Positions 26,342-46,059 of a stretch of 64,000 nt of DNA are shown piece after piece. This DNA comes from Herbidospora solisilvae (GTDB lineage Bacteria; Actinomycetota; Actinomycetes; Streptosporangiales; Streptosporangiaceae), in the NCBI RefSeq assembly GCF_009901565.1, contig NZ_WXEW01000008.1, positions 372,001 through 436,000 on the forward strand, given 5' to 3'. Positions within the stretch are counted from its first letter, which is position 1, and every line of letters begins with the position of its first letter. The notes under the pieces are model-generated. The model worked only from the letters and a program-made list of their open reading frames with translations. It was not told the DNA's origin and ran no database searches. The translations under genes were made by a program, and so were the position numbers.

Positions 26342-26422
26342 GCAGGTCCGCGCGAGCGGGGGGAAACGCAAACCGCGGTCCCTTTTCACGTTATTCAGCA
26401 CGATCCTTATGGAGGAACCATC

Positions 26423-26815
26423 ATGGCGAAGCTCAGCACCGACGAGCTGCTCGACGCTTTCAAGGAGATGACCCTCCTTGAGCTGTCCGACTTCGTGAAG
26501 CTGTTCGAGGAGACCTTCGACGTCAAGGCCGCCGCCCCGGTCGCGGCCGTGGCCGTCGCCGGCCCCGGCGGCGCCGCTCCGGCCGAAGAGGCCGAGGAGC
26601 AGGACGAGTTCGACGTCATCCTCGAGGCCGCCGGCGACAAGAAGATCCAGGTCATCAAGGAGATCCGCGCGCTCACCAGCCTGGGCCTGAAGGAGGCCAA
26701 GGACCTGGTCGACGGCGCTCCGAAGGCGGTCTTCGACGGCAAGGTCAACAAGGAGCAGGCGGAGAAGGCCAAGGCTGCCCTCGAGGGCGCCGGCGCCAAG
26801 GTCACCGTCAAGTAA
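26423..26815 (+). CDS. rplL: 50S ribosomal protein L7/L12
   Basis: 130 residues. L7/L12 dimers recruit translational GTPases. The N-terminal dimer domain ([27 protein letters not shown]), an Ala/Pro/Gly hinge and the C-terminal factor-binding domain ([41 protein letters not shown]) are all present. The 81-bp gap after rplJ is without a gene. Confidence 0.97.
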   Translation: MAKLSTDELLDAFKEMTLLELSDFVKLFEETFDVKAAAPVAAVAVAGPGGAAPAEEAEEQDEFDVILEAAGDKKIQVIKEIRALTSLGLKEAKDLVDGAPKAVFDGKVNKEQAEKAKAALEGAGAKVTVK

Positions 26816-26830
26816 GTGGCTTCACCCCGC

Positions 26831-26875
26831 GAAGCGGTCTGCCCCAGGTGCCTGGGCGGGCCGCTTCCGGCTTTT
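26831..26875 (+). terminator. Intrinsic terminator after rplL
   Basis: GAAGCGG...CCGCTTC with inner CTGCCC/GGCGGG and CAGG/CCTG pairings forms a stem of about 15 bp, followed by GGCTTTTT. It lies 15 bp after the rplL stop. Confidence 0.85.
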
Positions 26876-26952
26876 TCCGGGGCGGTCCGGGTCTCAGACC
26901 GATTTGATCGCTTTCCGCCGGCGCCCCGGCACGGCCCACGTACAATCCGCCC

Positions 26953-27462
26953 GTGGCCAGGATCCGCCGTGAGGCCCCCCGCCGTCTCAACCTGGCCCTG
27001 CTGGCCCTGGTCCTCCTGCTGGGCGCCGCCGCCGGGTGGGTGTGGACGCTGAGAGCCTCGGCCTTGGCCCGGGAGGCCGACGAGGCCGACGCCGTCGCGG
27101 CCGCCTCCACCCACGCCGTCAGCCTGATGTCGCTCGACCACCGCACCTTCGACACCGCCTTCCGGGGCGTGGTGTCGACGTCGACGGGGGAGACCCGGGC
27201 CCGCTACGAGCGCGACCAGGTGGCCGCCCGCGAGGCGGTGATGAAGGACAAGGTCCTCCAGACGGGGGTGCTCCGGGGCGCCGGGCTGGCGTCCATGAAC
27301 GCCGAGGGGACCCGCGCGCAGGTGCTCGTGGTCGCCGACGTCCTGGTCGACTTCACCGGACGGAAGGACGACCGGCTCGAAGACCGCTTCTACCGCTGGC
27401 GCATGGACCTGGCCAAGGAGAACGGCCGCTGGCTGGTCGCGAACGCGGAGTTGGTGTCGTGA
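26953..27462 (+). CDS. Mce-associated-like membrane protein (first)
   Basis: 169 residues from GTG. A basic N-terminus and one membrane helix (about 12-30) are followed by an outer helical segment and an NTF2/Tim44-like domain (MSLDHRTFDTAFRGVVSTSTGETRARYER to WRMDLAKENGRWLVANAELV). This architecture is that of Mce-associated (Mam) proteins, which help Mce lipid importers. The next gene is a paralogue overlapping by one base. No Mce, YrbE or ATPase gene is in the window, so the partner is elsewhere or the role is different. Confidence 0.7.
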   Translation: MARIRREAPRRLNLALLALVLLLGAAAGWVWTLRASALAREADEADAVAAASTHAVSLMSLDHRTFDTAFRGVVSTSTGETRARYERDQVAAREAVMKDKVLQTGVLRGAGLASMNAEGTRAQVLVVADVLVDFTGRKDDRLEDRFYRWRMDLAKENGRWLVANAELVS

Positions 27463-27968
27463 TGGCCGTCGTCCAGCGCGCGCTGCGGCTGACCTCCCTG
27501 CTCGTCGTGCTGGCCGTGCTGGCGCTGGGCGCGCTCGGGCGGCTCTACCTGGACCTGAAACGAGTCCAGGACACCGCGGCGGCCGCCGCGGAGGCGCGGC
27601 AGGCGGCCCGGGCGTACGCCGCCGACATGCTCTCCTATGATCACCGCACGATCGAGGCCGATCTCGCGCGGGCCCGTGGTCACGCCACCGGACCGCTGGC
27701 CGAGCACTACGCCAACCTGGCGGGCACGTTCGTCCCGCAGGTGCGCCGGGAGCGCAAGGTCCAGCAGGCGACGGTGGCCGCCGTGGCGGTCGAGGAGGCC
27801 AGCCCCGAACGGGTCAAAGTGCTGGTTTTCCTGAACACCACCACAAGCCGGACAGAGGGGCCGGCGGAGGTCGTGCAGAACAGGGCACGCCTGGTCATGG
27901 TGGTTACGGACGGTCGCTGGCTGGTGTCCGGGCTCTCGACGTTGATCGGCAACACGCCCATCCGCTGA
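27462..27968 (+). CDS. Mce-associated-like membrane protein (second)
   Basis: 168 residues from ATG 27462 (TGATG overlap with the gene before). A membrane helix (about 10-30) precedes an outer domain with LSYDHRTIEADLARARGHATGPLAEHYANL, matching the SLDHRTFDTAF region of its neighbour, and a closing DGRWLVSGL. The pair looks like a duplication kept as a two-gene operon between rplL and rpoB. Function is inferred from topology only. Confidence 0.7.
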   Translation: MAVVQRALRLTSLLVVLAVLALGALGRLYLDLKRVQDTAAAAAEARQAARAYAADMLSYDHRTIEADLARARGHATGPLAEHYANLAGTFVPQVRRERKVQQATVAAVAVEEASPERVKVLVFLNTTTSRTEGPAEVVQNRARLVMVVTDGRWLVSGLSTLIGNTPIR

Positions 27969-28280
27969 GCCGCGAGACCCAATTGTTAGTCACGTTTGTG
28001 TTTTGGTTTCGCGGGCCCAGGGAATGTCCAGGGCGTTGGAAGGTCGATCAACGGTCATCGTTGGGCCTTCCGTGTGACAGAGCGTTAGCGGACTCGGGTC
28101 CAGGGTATCGACTGGGCTCGGCGGGTTGTCGATAGGGCTTCGCAACCGGCGGTCGTCTCACGGAAGGGAAAAACCCAGCGTGCTGGCCATTGGTTAGCCG
28201 AAATGTCGTCTCTCGGGCTTGACGTTTGAGCCCAGACGGGTGATGCTGCCAGCAACGTGGAGCGCAGAGCGAGAGCGGAG
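27969..28280 (+). other. Gene-free stretch upstream of the rpoB promoter
   Basis: No plausible gene is seen here. A hairpin GGAAGG...CCTTCC with inner AACG/CGTT (28038-28071) may end the preceding operon; it has no T-run. TTGACG at 28219 has only a poor -10 (GATGCT) 17 bp downstream. The rest shows no feature I can support. Confidence 0.5.
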
Positions 28281-28309
28281 TGGACAGGTGTATGCCCATC
28301 GGCTACACT
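28281..28309 (+). promoter_or_regulatory. rpoBC promoter
   Basis: TGGACA (28281-28286), a spacer of exactly 17 bp and TACACT (28304-28309) form a strong housekeeping-type promoter. Transcription would start near 28316, leaving a leader of about 100 nt before the TTG start of rpoB. Confidence 0.75.
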
Positions 28310-28414
28310 GCCCCTTTGCGCTGCCCTTTGACGACCGTTTCTCTGAGTAACCTCGCTTTCCTTGGTCGTCTGGCGTGCGTGTAGTCAGTCCGCGAGCCCT
28401 CGGAAGGACATCTG

Positions 28415-31879
<3,465 letters not shown>

Positions 31880-31894
31880 GGGGGAATTTAGTAC

Positions 31895-35770
<3,876 letters not shown>

Positions 35771-35788
35771 TCACCAGAGGTTCATCAC

Positions 35789-35823
35789 GGAAGCCCGGCC
35801 TCGTGCCGGGCTTCCGGCTTTTT
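35789..35823 (+). terminator. Intrinsic terminator after rpoC
   Basis: A perfect 11-bp stem GGAAGCCCGGC/GCCGGGCTTCC with loop CTCGT is followed by GGCTTTTT, 19 bp after the rpoC stop. It closes the rpoBC unit. Confidence 0.92.
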
Positions 35824-35933
35824 CACTTGCCATCGCGCGGTATAGTTGACACGGACTCAATCACGGCCTGCGTTTGAAAGGTGGGCCGCGGGACTCAAGG
35901 TGCGAATCCCGACGACCCGTACTCGCGACCGTT

Positions 35934-35962
35934 TTGACGTGTCGCTACCGGCTGGGTAGTCT
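35934..35962 (+). promoter_or_regulatory. Promoter of the rpsL-rpsG-fusA-tuf unit
   Basis: TTGACG (35934-35939), a 17-bp spacer and TAGTCT (35957-35962). A TATAGT at about 35842, close to TTGACA, might mark a second start site but lacks a good partner hexamer. Confidence 0.7.
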
Positions 35963-36200
35963 TCTCTTTCGTGCCCATGGGTTCATGGGCCCAACACGCG
36001 TGCGCGCAGCTTGCCAGCGAAGCGCGCCGTGTGCCCCTGGTTCCCGATTTCCAGGTCCGGGGTGTTGCGCCACCAGTGCGCGACACGCCCGACCGCGTGG
36101 GTCGGCGGAGAGGGAAAACCAGCAGGTCATGACACCGGCAGTACCTGCGAATAAGCATGTTCACGATTCACCGGCCAAGGCACGAAACGGAGTTGTCGTA
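35963..36200 (+). promoter_or_regulatory. Long leader of the str operon
   Basis: About 230 nt lie between the promoter and the rpsL GTG. The stretch contains short complementary blocks (for example CATGGGTTCATGGGCCC) and several CGCG-rich segments, but no gene and no leader class that I recognise. In-frame codons upstream of rpsL encode nothing like S12. The length suggests post-transcriptional control. Confidence 0.45.
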
Positions 36201-36575
36201 GTGCCCACGATTCAGCAGTTGGTCCGAAAGGGCCGGCAGGACAAGGTCTCCAAGACCAAGACTCCTGCGCTCAAGGGCAGCCCTCAGCGGCGCGGTGTCT
36301 GCACCCGCGTCTACACCACCACCCCGAAGAAGCCGAACTCGGCGCTTCGTAAGGTCGCGCGTGTTCGCCTGACCAACGGCATCGAGGTCACCGCATACAT
36401 CCCCGGCGTCGGCCACAACCTCCAGGAGCACAGCATCGTGCTCGTTCGTGGCGGTCGTGTGAAGGACCTCCCCGGCGTTCGCTACAAGATCATCCGCGGC
36501 TCGCTCGACACCCAGGGCGTCCGCAACCGCAAGCAGGCTCGTTCCCGCTACGGCGCCAAGAAGGAGAAGAAGTAA
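36201..36575 (+). CDS. rpsL: 30S ribosomal protein S12
   Basis: 124 residues from GTG 36201, where [12 protein letters not shown] begins as in all S12. S12 sits at the decoding centre. [13 protein letters not shown] and [13 protein letters not shown] are intact, so the streptomycin-resistance positions carry the sensitive-type lysines. The stop overlaps the rpsG start (TAATG). Confidence 0.97.
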   Translation: MPTIQQLVRKGRQDKVSKTKTPALKGSPQRRGVCTRVYTTTPKKPNSALRKVARVRLTNGIEVTAYIPGVGHNLQEHSIVLVRGGRVKDLPGVRYKIIRGSLDTQGVRNRKQARSRYGAKKEKK

Positions 36576-37045
36576 TGCCTCGCAAGGGTTCTCCTGGCCG
36601 CCGCCAGCTCATGGCCGACCCGGTGTACAACTCGCCGCTGGTCACCGCCCTGATCAACAAGGTGCTCCTCGACGGCAAGCGCTCGATCGCCCAGTCGATC
36701 GTGTACGGCGCCCTCGAGGGCTGCAAGGACAAGACCGGCAACGACCCGGTCGTCACGCTGAAGCGCGCCCTGGACAACGTGAAGCCGACCCTCGAGGTCC
36801 GCAGCCGCCGTGTCGGTGGCGCGACCTACCAGGTCCCGGTCGAGGTCCGCGCCGCGCGCAGCACCACGCTGGCCCTCCGCTGGCTGGTGCAGTACTCGCG
36901 TGCACGCCGCGAGAAGACCATGACCGAGCGCCTCATGAACGAGCTCCTCGACGCCAGCAATGGCCTCGGGGCGAGCGTGAAGAAGCGCGAGGACACCCAC
37001 AAGATGGCCGAGTCCAACAAGGCCTTCGCCCACTACCGCTGGTAG
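36575..37045 (+). CDS. rpsG: 30S ribosomal protein S7
   Basis: 156 residues, the usual length. S7 nucleates the 30S head and binds the 3' major domain of 16S r[31 protein letters not shown] and [18 protein letters not shown] are the signatures. It overlaps rpsL by one base; fusA follows after 39 bp. Confidence 0.97.
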   Translation: MPRKGSPGRRQLMADPVYNSPLVTALINKVLLDGKRSIAQSIVYGALEGCKDKTGNDPVVTLKRALDNVKPTLEVRSRRVGGATYQVPVEVRAARSTTLALRWLVQYSRARREKTMTERLMNELLDASNGLGASVKKREDTHKMAESNKAFAHYRW

Positions 37046-37084
37046 TCGGCGGAATTTCGACGAGACGACGAGGACGCGAGAGCA

Positions 37085-39178
<2,094 letters not shown>

Positions 39179-39263
39179 CACCGTCGCTAGCCGCCGGCCC
39201 CGTCCGGGGCCGGTGGGACCGTGCGATTGAAGTCAAGTCAGAAATCTCTAAGGAGACAGAGCA

Positions 39264-40457
<1,194 letters not shown>

Positions 40458-40462
40458 TACCC

Positions 40463-40492
40463 GATGGCCGGGTCCCCAAGGACCCGGCCATC
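40463..40492 (+). terminator. Hairpin terminator after tuf
   Basis: A perfect 13-bp stem (GATGGCCGGGTCC and its complement) with loop CCAA lies 5 bp after the tuf stop. There is no T-run, as often in actinobacteria. Confidence 0.8.
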
Positions 40493-40507
40493 ACCTTGCT
40501 TCACCCG

Positions 40508-40557
40508 CCGTGATCCCGCAGCCGCTTCGGGCCTCCGAAGTGACTGCCGGATCACGG
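40508..40557 (+). promoter_or_regulatory. Large nested hairpin ahead of the S10 operon
   Basis: Outer arms CCGTGATCC/GGATCACGG with CAG/CTG, and inner CTTCGG/CCGAAG around loop GCCT, form a 50-nt two-tier hairpin 64 bp before rpsJ. It may be the operator-leader of the S10 operon or a second terminator of tuf. No clear -35/-10 pair is seen between it and rpsJ. Confidence 0.55.
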
Positions 40558-40621
40558 ACACATAGCGGCAACCTGCCGCACGTTACTTGTTCAGACGACA
40601 GCGAAGGACACCGAGGCCATT

Positions 40622-40930
40622 ATGGCGGGACAGAAGATCCGCATTCGGCTCAAGGCCTATGACCACGAGGTCATCGACAGCTCGGCCAAGAAGATCGTCG
40701 AGACGGTGACGCGTACGGGCGCCAAGGTCGCGGGCCCGGTGCCCCTGCCGACCGAGAAGAACGTGTACTGCGTGATCCGTTCGCCGCACAAGTACAAGGA
40801 CAGCCGCGAGCACTTTGAGATGCGTACGCACAAGCGGCTGATTGACATCATCGACCCGACGCCCAAGACCGTCGACTCGCTCATGCGTCTCGACCTGCCT
40901 GCCGGCGTCGACATCTCGATCAAGCTCTGA
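40622..40930 (+). CDS. rpsJ: 30S ribosomal protein S10
   Basis: 102 residues, first gene of the S10 operon. S10 lies in the 30S head and, in other bacteria, also pairs with NusB in antitermination. [23 protein letters not shown] and [23 protein letters not shown] are diagnostic. rplC follows after 14 bp. Confidence 0.97.
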   Translation: MAGQKIRIRLKAYDHEVIDSSAKKIVETVTRTGAKVAGPVPLPTEKNVYCVIRSPHKYKDSREHFEMRTHKRLIDIIDPTPKTVDSLMRLDLPAGVDISIKL

Positions 40931-40944
40931 GGGAACGCACTGAC

Positions 40945-41598
40945 ATGGCTAACCAGATCAAGGGCGTCCTGGGCAAGAAGCTCGGCATGACCCAGGTCTT
41001 CGACGACGGCAACCGGATCGTCCCGGTCACCGTCGTGGAGGCCGGTCCGTGCGTGGTGACCCGGGTCCGCACTCCCGAGCGTGACGGCTACTCCGCCATC
41101 CAGCTCGGCTTCGGTCAGATCGACCCGCGCAAGGTGAACAAGCCGCTGGGCGACTACCTGCGCAAGCACGACATCACCCCGCGCCGTTACTTCGTCGAGG
41201 TCCGCACCGACGACGCCTCCGAGTACACCCTCGGCCAGGAAGTCACCGCCGGCACCTTCGAGGCCGGCCAGTTCGTGGACGTCACCGGCAAGAGCAAGGG
41301 CAAGGGCTTCGCGGGTGTCATGAAGCGTCACGGCTTCAAGGGCCTGGGCGCCTCGCACGGTACCCAGCGCAAGCACCGCTCGCCCGGCTCCATCGGTGGC
41401 TGCGCCACCCCGGGCCGCGTCTTCAAGGGCCTGCGCATGGCCGGTCGGATGGGCAACGTCCGCACCACCATCCAGAGCCTGAAGGTGCACGCCGTCGACG
41501 CCGAGAAGGGCCTCATCCTGATCAAGGGTGCGATCCCCGGCGCCAACGGCAGCCTGGTCCTCATCCGCACCGCTGCCAAGAAGGGGGCTGCCAAGTGA
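40945..41598 (+). CDS. rplC: 50S ribosomal protein L3
   Basis: 217 residues. L3 reaches toward the peptidyl-transferase centre and helps nucleate 50S assembly. [13 protein letters not shown] at the start and [30 protein letters not shown] in the tip loop are typical. The stop overlaps the GTG of rplD by 4 bp. Confidence 0.97.
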   Translation: MANQIKGVLGKKLGMTQVFDDGNRIVPVTVVEAGPCVVTRVRTPERDGYSAIQLGFGQIDPRKVNKPLGDYLRKHDITPRRYFVEVRTDDASEYTLGQEVTAGTFEAGQFVDVTGKSKGKGFAGVMKRHGFKGLGASHGTQRKHRSPGSIGGCATPGRVFKGLRMAGRMGNVRTTIQSLKVHAVDAEKGLILIKGAIPGANGSLVLIRTAAKKGAAK

Positions 41599-42245
41599 GC
41601 ACCATTGACGTCCTCGACGCGAGCGGCGCCAAGACCGGCGACACCGTCGACCTGCCCGAGAGCATCTTCGGCGCCAAGGTCAACGTGCCGCTGATCCACC
41701 AGGTCGTCGTGGCCCAGCTCGCGGCTCGCCGCCAGGGCACCCACGCCACCAAGACCCGCGGCGACGTGTCCGGCGGTGGCAAGAAGCCGTACCGCCAGAA
41801 GGGCACCGGCCGGGCCCGTCAGGGTTCGACCCGCGCGCCGCAGTTCACCGGCGGTGGCACCGTCCACGGTCCGCAGCCGCGCTCCTACGTGCAGCGCACG
41901 CCCAAGAAGATGAAGGTCGCGGCCCTGCGCCAGGCCCTGTCGGACCGGGCCGGCGGCAACCTCGTGCACGTCGTCAGCTCGCTGGTCACCGGCGACACGC
42001 CCAAGACCAAGACCGCCCTCGAGGCGCTCCGTAAGATCACCGGCTCGCGCAGCGTGCTCGTGGTCGTCACCGAGCACGACGAGCTCACCTGGCTGAGCCT
42101 GCGCAACGCCCCGGAGGTCCACCTCCTGGACGCCGGCCAGCTCAACACGTACGACGTGCTGTGCAGCGACGCCGTCGTCTTCACCAAGGAGGCCTACGAC
42201 GACGTCGTGGCCCGCCTGGAGAAGAGCGGGAAGGAAGACGCCTGA
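41595..42245 (+). CDS. rplD: 50S ribosomal protein L4
   Basis: 216 residues from GTG. L4 lines the nascent-peptide exit tunnel and in enterobacteria also represses the S10 operon. The tunnel loop [31 protein letters not shown]... is present, as is the C-terminal Rossmann-like part. It overlaps rplC by 4 bp and rplW by 1 bp. Confidence 0.97.
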   Translation: MSTIDVLDASGAKTGDTVDLPESIFGAKVNVPLIHQVVVAQLAARRQGTHATKTRGDVSGGGKKPYRQKGTGRARQGSTRAPQFTGGGTVHGPQPRSYVQRTPKKMKVAALRQALSDRAGGNLVHVVSSLVTGDTPKTKTALEALRKITGSRSVLVVVTEHDELTWLSLRNAPEVHLLDAGQLNTYDVLCSDAVVFTKEAYDDVVARLEKSGKEDA

Positions 42246-42547
42246 TGGACAAGATCACCGACCCGCGCGACATCATCATCAAGCCGATCGTCTCTGAGAA
42301 GAGCTACGGCCTGATCGACGAGCACAACAAGTACACGTTCCTGGTCAAGCAGGGTGTGAACAAGACGCAGGTGAAGATCGCCATCGAGCAGATCTTCGGT
42401 GTGAAGGTCACCGGCGTCAACACCATCAACCGCCAGGGCAAGCGCAAGCGCACCAAGTTCGGCTACGGCGAGCGCCCGGGTACCAAGCGAGCGATCGTCA
42501 GCCTTGCCGAGGGCGAGCGCATCGACATCTTCGGCCAGATCGGCTGA
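42245..42547 (+). CDS. rplW: 50S ribosomal protein L23
   Basis: 100 residues from ATG 42245 (TGATG overlap with rplD). L23 lies at the exit-tunnel mouth and docks trigger factor and [30 protein letters not shown] is the family start, and [17 protein letters not shown] follows. A structured gap of 186 bp separates it from rplB. Confidence 0.96.
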   Translation: MDKITDPRDIIIKPIVSEKSYGLIDEHNKYTFLVKQGVNKTQVKIAIEQIFGVKVTGVNTINRQGKRKRTKFGYGERPGTKRAIVSLAEGERIDIFGQIG

Positions 42548-42596
42548 TAAGGGCTTCACCGCGATGGTTGCGGTAAGGCCAGACGTGTAGGTGGTT

Positions 42597-42708
42597 GTTT
42601 GGCCGCGCGGGTGTCTGGACTGAGGAGCGCAGGGGAGCGAAGCGACCCGAAGCGACGAGGGAAGACACCCGCTGAAAGCGGCCAAACCCGCCGCGCCGGA
42701 GGCGCGGC
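42597..42708 (+). repeat. Structured intergenic element, copy 2 (rplW-rplB gap)
   Basis: Outer stem GTTTGGCCGC/GCGGCCAAAC (42597-42606 with 42678-42687) and inner stem GCGGGTGTCT/AGACACCCGC (42607-42616 with 42663-42672) are both perfect and enclose a 46-nt core. A second hairpin GCCGCGCC-GGA-GGCGCGGC (42690-42708) follows. The core matches copy 1 (23742-23787) at 44 of 46 positions. The inner stem has different bases but the same pairing. Function unknown. Confidence 0.87.
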
Positions 42709-42733
42709 AATTAGACAGGGATGAACGAAAAAG

Positions 42734-43570
42734 ATGGGCATCCGTAAATACAAGCCGACGACCCCCGGTCGCCGCGGCGCGAGCGTCTCGGACTTCTCCG
42801 AGATCACGCGCAGCACGCCCGAGAAGTCGCTGCTTGCCCCCCTGCACAGCAAGGGCGGCCGTAACGTCCACGGGCGGGTCACCGCCCGGCACCAGGGTGG
42901 CGGCCACAAGCGGGCGTACCGGATCATCGACTTCCGACGCCACGACAAGGACGGGATCCCGGCCAAGGTCGCTCACATCGAGTACGACCCGAACCGCACC
43001 TCCCGCATCGCCCTGCTGCACTACGCCGACGGCGAGAAGCGCTACATCCTCGCGCCGACCGGCGTCAAGCAGGGGGACCGCATCGAGAACGGCCCCGGCG
43101 CCGACATCAAGCCGGGCAACTGCCTGCCGCTCCGCAACATCCCGACCGGTACCTTCATCCACGCGGTGGAGCTCCGTCCGGGTGGTGGCGCCAAGCTCGG
43201 CCGCAGCGCCGGCGCGCAGATCCAGCTCCTCGCCAAGGAGGGCATGTACGCCACGCTGCGTATGCCGTCCGGCGAGATGCGCCAGGTCGACATCCGCTGC
43301 CGGGCGTCGATCGGCCAGGTCGGCAACGCCGAGCAGGCCAACATCAACTGGGGTAAGGCCGGCCGTATGCGGTGGAAGGGCAAGCGCCCGACCGTCCGTG
43401 GTGTCGCCATGAACCCGGTCGACCACCCGCACGGCGGTGGTGAGGGCAAGACCTCCGGTGGTCGCCACCCGGTGAACCCGAAGGGCAAGCCCGAGGGCCG
43501 CACCCGCCAGGCCAACAAGGCCAGCGACCGCCTGATCATCCGGCGTCGGAGCAAGAGGAAGAAGCGGTAG
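42734..43570 (+). CDS. rplB: 50S ribosomal protein L2
   Basis: 278 residues. L2 is needed for subunit joining and peptidyl-transferase activity. [20 protein letters not shown] at the start and [17 protein letters not shown], with the conserved His, near the end are diagnostic. rpsS follows after 11 bp. Confidence 0.97.
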   Translation: MGIRKYKPTTPGRRGASVSDFSEITRSTPEKSLLAPLHSKGGRNVHGRVTARHQGGGHKRAYRIIDFRRHDKDGIPAKVAHIEYDPNRTSRIALLHYADGEKRYILAPTGVKQGDRIENGPGADIKPGNCLPLRNIPTGTFIHAVELRPGGGAKLGRSAGAQIQLLAKEGMYATLRMPSGEMRQVDIRCRASIGQVGNAEQANINWGKAGRMRWKGKRPTVRGVAMNPVDHPHGGGEGKTSGGRHPVNPKGKPEGRTRQANKASDRLIIRRRSKRKKR

Positions 43571-43581
43571 GAGCAGCCGAA

Positions 43582-43860
43582 ATGCCACGTAGCCTTAAGA
43601 AGGGTCCCTTCGTGGACGACCACCTTCAGAAGAAGGTGGACGCCCAGAACGAGAAGGGCACCAAGAACGTCATCAAGACGTGGTCGCGGCGCTCCATGAT
43701 CGTGCCCGACATGCTCGGTCACACGATCGCCGTCCACGACGGCCGCAAGCACGTCCCGGTGTTCGTCACCGAGTCGATGATCGGCCACAAGCTCGGCGAG
43801 TTCGCGCCCACGCGGACCTTCCGCAGCCACGTCAAGGAAGACCGCCGCAGCCGGCGGTAA
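43582..43860 (+). CDS. rpsS: 30S ribosomal protein S19
   Basis: 92 residues, the usual length. S19 sits in the 30S head beside S13. [18 protein letters not shown] and [27 protein letters not shown] are the signatures. It lies between rplB and rplV in the S10 operon. Confidence 0.97.
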   Translation: MPRSLKKGPFVDDHLQKKVDAQNEKGTKNVIKTWSRRSMIVPDMLGHTIAVHDGRKHVPVFVTESMIGHKLGEFAPTRTFRSHVKEDRRSRR

Positions 43861-43890
43861 GCGTCCTTCGAAAAGCAATAGGAGACAGCG

Positions 43891-44244
43891 ATGGAAGCCA
43901 GGGCACAGGCGCGGTACGCGCGCCACACGCCCCGGAAGGCCCGCCGCGTGGTGGACCTCATTCGCGGCCTGGGCGCTTCGGAGGCGCAGGCCGTGCTGCA
44001 GTTCGCGCCGCAGGCGGCGAGCGAGACCGTTTACAAGGTCCTCTCGTCCGCGATCGCGAACGCGGAGCACAACTTCAAGCTCGACCGCGAGACGCTGGTC
44101 GTGAGCCGCGCGTGGGTCGACGAGGGCCCGACGCTCAAGCGGTTCCGCCCCCGCGCCCAGGGTCGCGCCTATCGGATCAACAAGCGGACCAGCCACATCA
44201 CCGTGATCGTGGAGTCCCGCGAGCCGAAGGGGAGGGCCCGCTAG
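43891..44244 (+). CDS. rplV: 50S ribosomal protein L22
   Basis: 117 residues. L22 forms the exit-tunnel constriction with L4 (the macrolide-resistance loop). [25 protein letters not shown] and [26 protein letters not shown] are diagnostic. The stop shares a base with the rpsC GTG. Confidence 0.97.
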   Translation: MEARAQARYARHTPRKARRVVDLIRGLGASEAQAVLQFAPQAASETVYKVLSSAIANAEHNFKLDRETLVVSRAWVDEGPTLKRFRPRAQGRAYRINKRTSHITVIVESREPKGRAR

Positions 44245-45095
44245 TGGGTCAGAAGGTTAACCCGCACGGGTTCCGCCTCGGCATCACGACCGACTTCAAG
44301 AGCCGGTGGTACGCCGACAAGCTCTACAAGTCGTACGTCGCCGAGGACGTGGCGATCCGCCGCATGCTGCAGAAGGGCATGGAGCGGGCCGGCATTTCCA
44401 AGGTCGAGATCGAGCGCACGACCGACCGCGTCCAGGTCGACATCCACACCGCCCGGCCGGGCATCGTCATCGGCCGTCGTGGTGCGGAGGCCGACCGCAT
44501 CCGCGGCGACCTGGAGAAGCTGACCAAGAAGCAGGTTCAGCTCAACATCCTCGAGGTCAAGAACCCCGAGATCGACGCGCAGCTCGTCGCGCAGGGCGTG
44601 GCCGAGCAGCTCTCCAGCCGTGTCTCGTTCCGCCGCGCCATGCGCAAGGCGATGCAGTCGGCGATGAAGAGCGGCGCCAAGGGCATCCGGGTCGCGTGCT
44701 CGGGTCGTCTGGGCGGCGCGGAGATGTCGCGCTCGGAGTTCTACCGCGAGGGCCGCGTGCCCCTGCACACGCTCCGCGCCGACATCGACTACGGCTTCTA
44801 CGAGGCCAAGACGACCTTCGGCCGCATCGGCGTGAAGGTCTGGATCTACAAGGGCGAGGCCCCGACCAGCCGCGCCGAGCGTGAGGCCGCCGCTGCCGGC
44901 GCCCGCGCCGGTGGACAGCGTCGTGACAACGACCGTCGTGGCGGCGGCGCCGAGCGTCCCCGTCGTGGCGGCGGCGACCGTCCGCGCCGTGGCGCCGGTG
45001 CCGGTCGTGGCGACCGCGCCCCCCGCAATGAGGCGGCCGCCCAGGCCGCCCCCGAGACCGGCCCGGCGGAGCAGCCGGGTGCTGAAGGGAGCTGA
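44244..45095 (+). CDS. rpsC: 30S ribosomal protein S3, extended C-terminus
   Basis: 283 residues from GTG 44244. S3 lies at the mRNA entrance. [23 protein letters not shown] starts the protein, the KH domain has [16 protein letters not shown], and the C-terminal domain has [31 protein letters not shown]. Residues from about 215 form an Arg/Gly-rich then Ala/Pro/Glu tail of about 65 residues, longer than in E. coli but common in actinobacteria. Confidence 0.97.
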   Translation: MGQKVNPHGFRLGITTDFKSRWYADKLYKSYVAEDVAIRRMLQKGMERAGISKVEIERTTDRVQVDIHTARPGIVIGRRGAEADRIRGDLEKLTKKQVQLNILEVKNPEIDAQLVAQGVAEQLSSRVSFRRAMRKAMQSAMKSGAKGIRVACSGRLGGAEMSRSEFYREGRVPLHTLRADIDYGFYEAKTTFGRIGVKVWIYKGEAPTSRAEREAAAAGARAGGQRRDNDRRGGGAERPRRGGGDRPRRGAGAGRGDRAPRNEAAAQAAPETGPAEQPGAEGS

Positions 45096-45097
45096 CC

Positions 45098-45517
45098 ATG
45101 CTGATCCCGCGCAGGGTCAAGCACCGCAAGCAGCACCGGCCTGACCGCAGCGGCGCCGCCAAGGGCGGCACCCGGGTCGTGTTCGGCGAGTTCGGCATTC
45201 AGGCGCTTGAGCACTCCTACGTGACCAACCGCCAGATCGAGTCGGCTCGTATCGCCATGACCCGGCACATCCGCCGTGGCGGCAAGGTGTGGATCAACAT
45301 CTACCCCGACCGTCCCCTCACCAAGAAGCCCGCGGAAACGCGAATGGGTTCCGGTAAGGGTTCGCCCGAGTGGTGGATCGCCAACGTCAAGCCCGGTCGC
45401 GTCATGTTCGAGCTGTCGGGTGTCGCCGAGCCCATCGCCCGTGAGGCGATGCGCCGCGCGATGCACAAGCTGCCCATGAAGTGCCGGTTCGTCAAGCGTG
45501 AAGTGGGTGAGGCGTGA
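45098..45517 (+). CDS. rplP: 50S ribosomal protein L16
   Basis: 139 residues. L16 helps place the A-site t[35 protein letters not shown] and [20 protein letters not shown] are typical. The gap to rpsC is 2 bp and the stop overlaps the rpmC start. Confidence 0.97.
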   Translation: MLIPRRVKHRKQHRPDRSGAAKGGTRVVFGEFGIQALEHSYVTNRQIESARIAMTRHIRRGGKVWINIYPDRPLTKKPAETRMGSGKGSPEWWIANVKPGRVMFELSGVAEPIAREAMRRAMHKLPMKCRFVKREVGEA

Positions 45518-45753
45518 TGGCTAAGGGCCTGACCGCCGGTGAGCTGCGCGTGGAGGACGGGGAGGTGCTCGTCCAGAAGCTCAAGGAGGCGAAGGAGGAG
45601 CTGTTCAACCTCCGCTTCCAGGCTGCGACCGGTCAGTTGGAGAGCCACGGGCGGCTGCGCGCCGTCCGCCGCGAGATCGCCCGTATCTACACCGTGATGC
45701 GCGAGCGCGAGCTTGGAATCGTCACGGTCGAGAAGGAGCCGAGCGATGGCTGA
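45517..45753 (+). CDS. rpmC: 50S ribosomal protein L29
   Basis: 78 residues from ATG 45517 (TGATG); the GTG three bases earlier is also in frame. L29 is a small helical protein next to L23 at the tunnel exit. [34 protein letters not shown] is diagnostic. Its last 8 bp overlap rpsQ. Confidence 0.95.
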   Translation: MAKGLTAGELRVEDGEVLVQKLKEAKEELFNLRFQAATGQLESHGRLRAVRREIARIYTVMRERELGIVTVEKEPSDG

Positions 45754-46039
45754 AACAACTGAGAACGTCGAGACCACCGAGAAGACCGCGCGGAACTACC
45801 GCAAGACCCGTGAGGGCCTGGTCGTCAGCGACAAGATGGACAAGACCGTCGTCGTCGCCGTCGAGGACCGCGTGAAGCACCCGCTGTACGGCAAGGTCAT
45901 CCGCCGTACGACCAAGTACAAGGCCCACGACGAGGAGAACACCGCCGGCGTCGGCGACCGTGTCCTCCTCATGGAGACCCGTCCGCTGTCGGCGACCAAG
46001 CGCTGGCGTGTGGTCGAGATCCTCGAGCGGGCCAAGTAA
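45746..46039 (+). CDS. rpsQ: 30S ribosomal protein S17
   Basis: 97 residues from ATG 45746. S17 binds 16S helix 11. A Glu/Thr-rich N-terminal extension of about 25 residues precedes the core [33 protein letters not shown]. It is the last gene before a 189-bp break and hairpin, so the S10 transcript may end here. Confidence 0.96.
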   Translation: MAETTENVETTEKTARNYRKTREGLVVSDKMDKTVVVAVEDRVKHPLYGKVIRRTTKYKAHDEENTAGVGDRVLLMETRPLSATKRWRVVEILERAK

Positions 46040-46059
46040 TATAACGCGATCGCGCCTCG

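Noticed and set aside
28219-28247. TTGACG as the rpoB promoter
   Set aside because: The hexamer 17 bp downstream (GATGCT) is a poor -10, while TGGACA-17-TACACT nearer the gene is far better.
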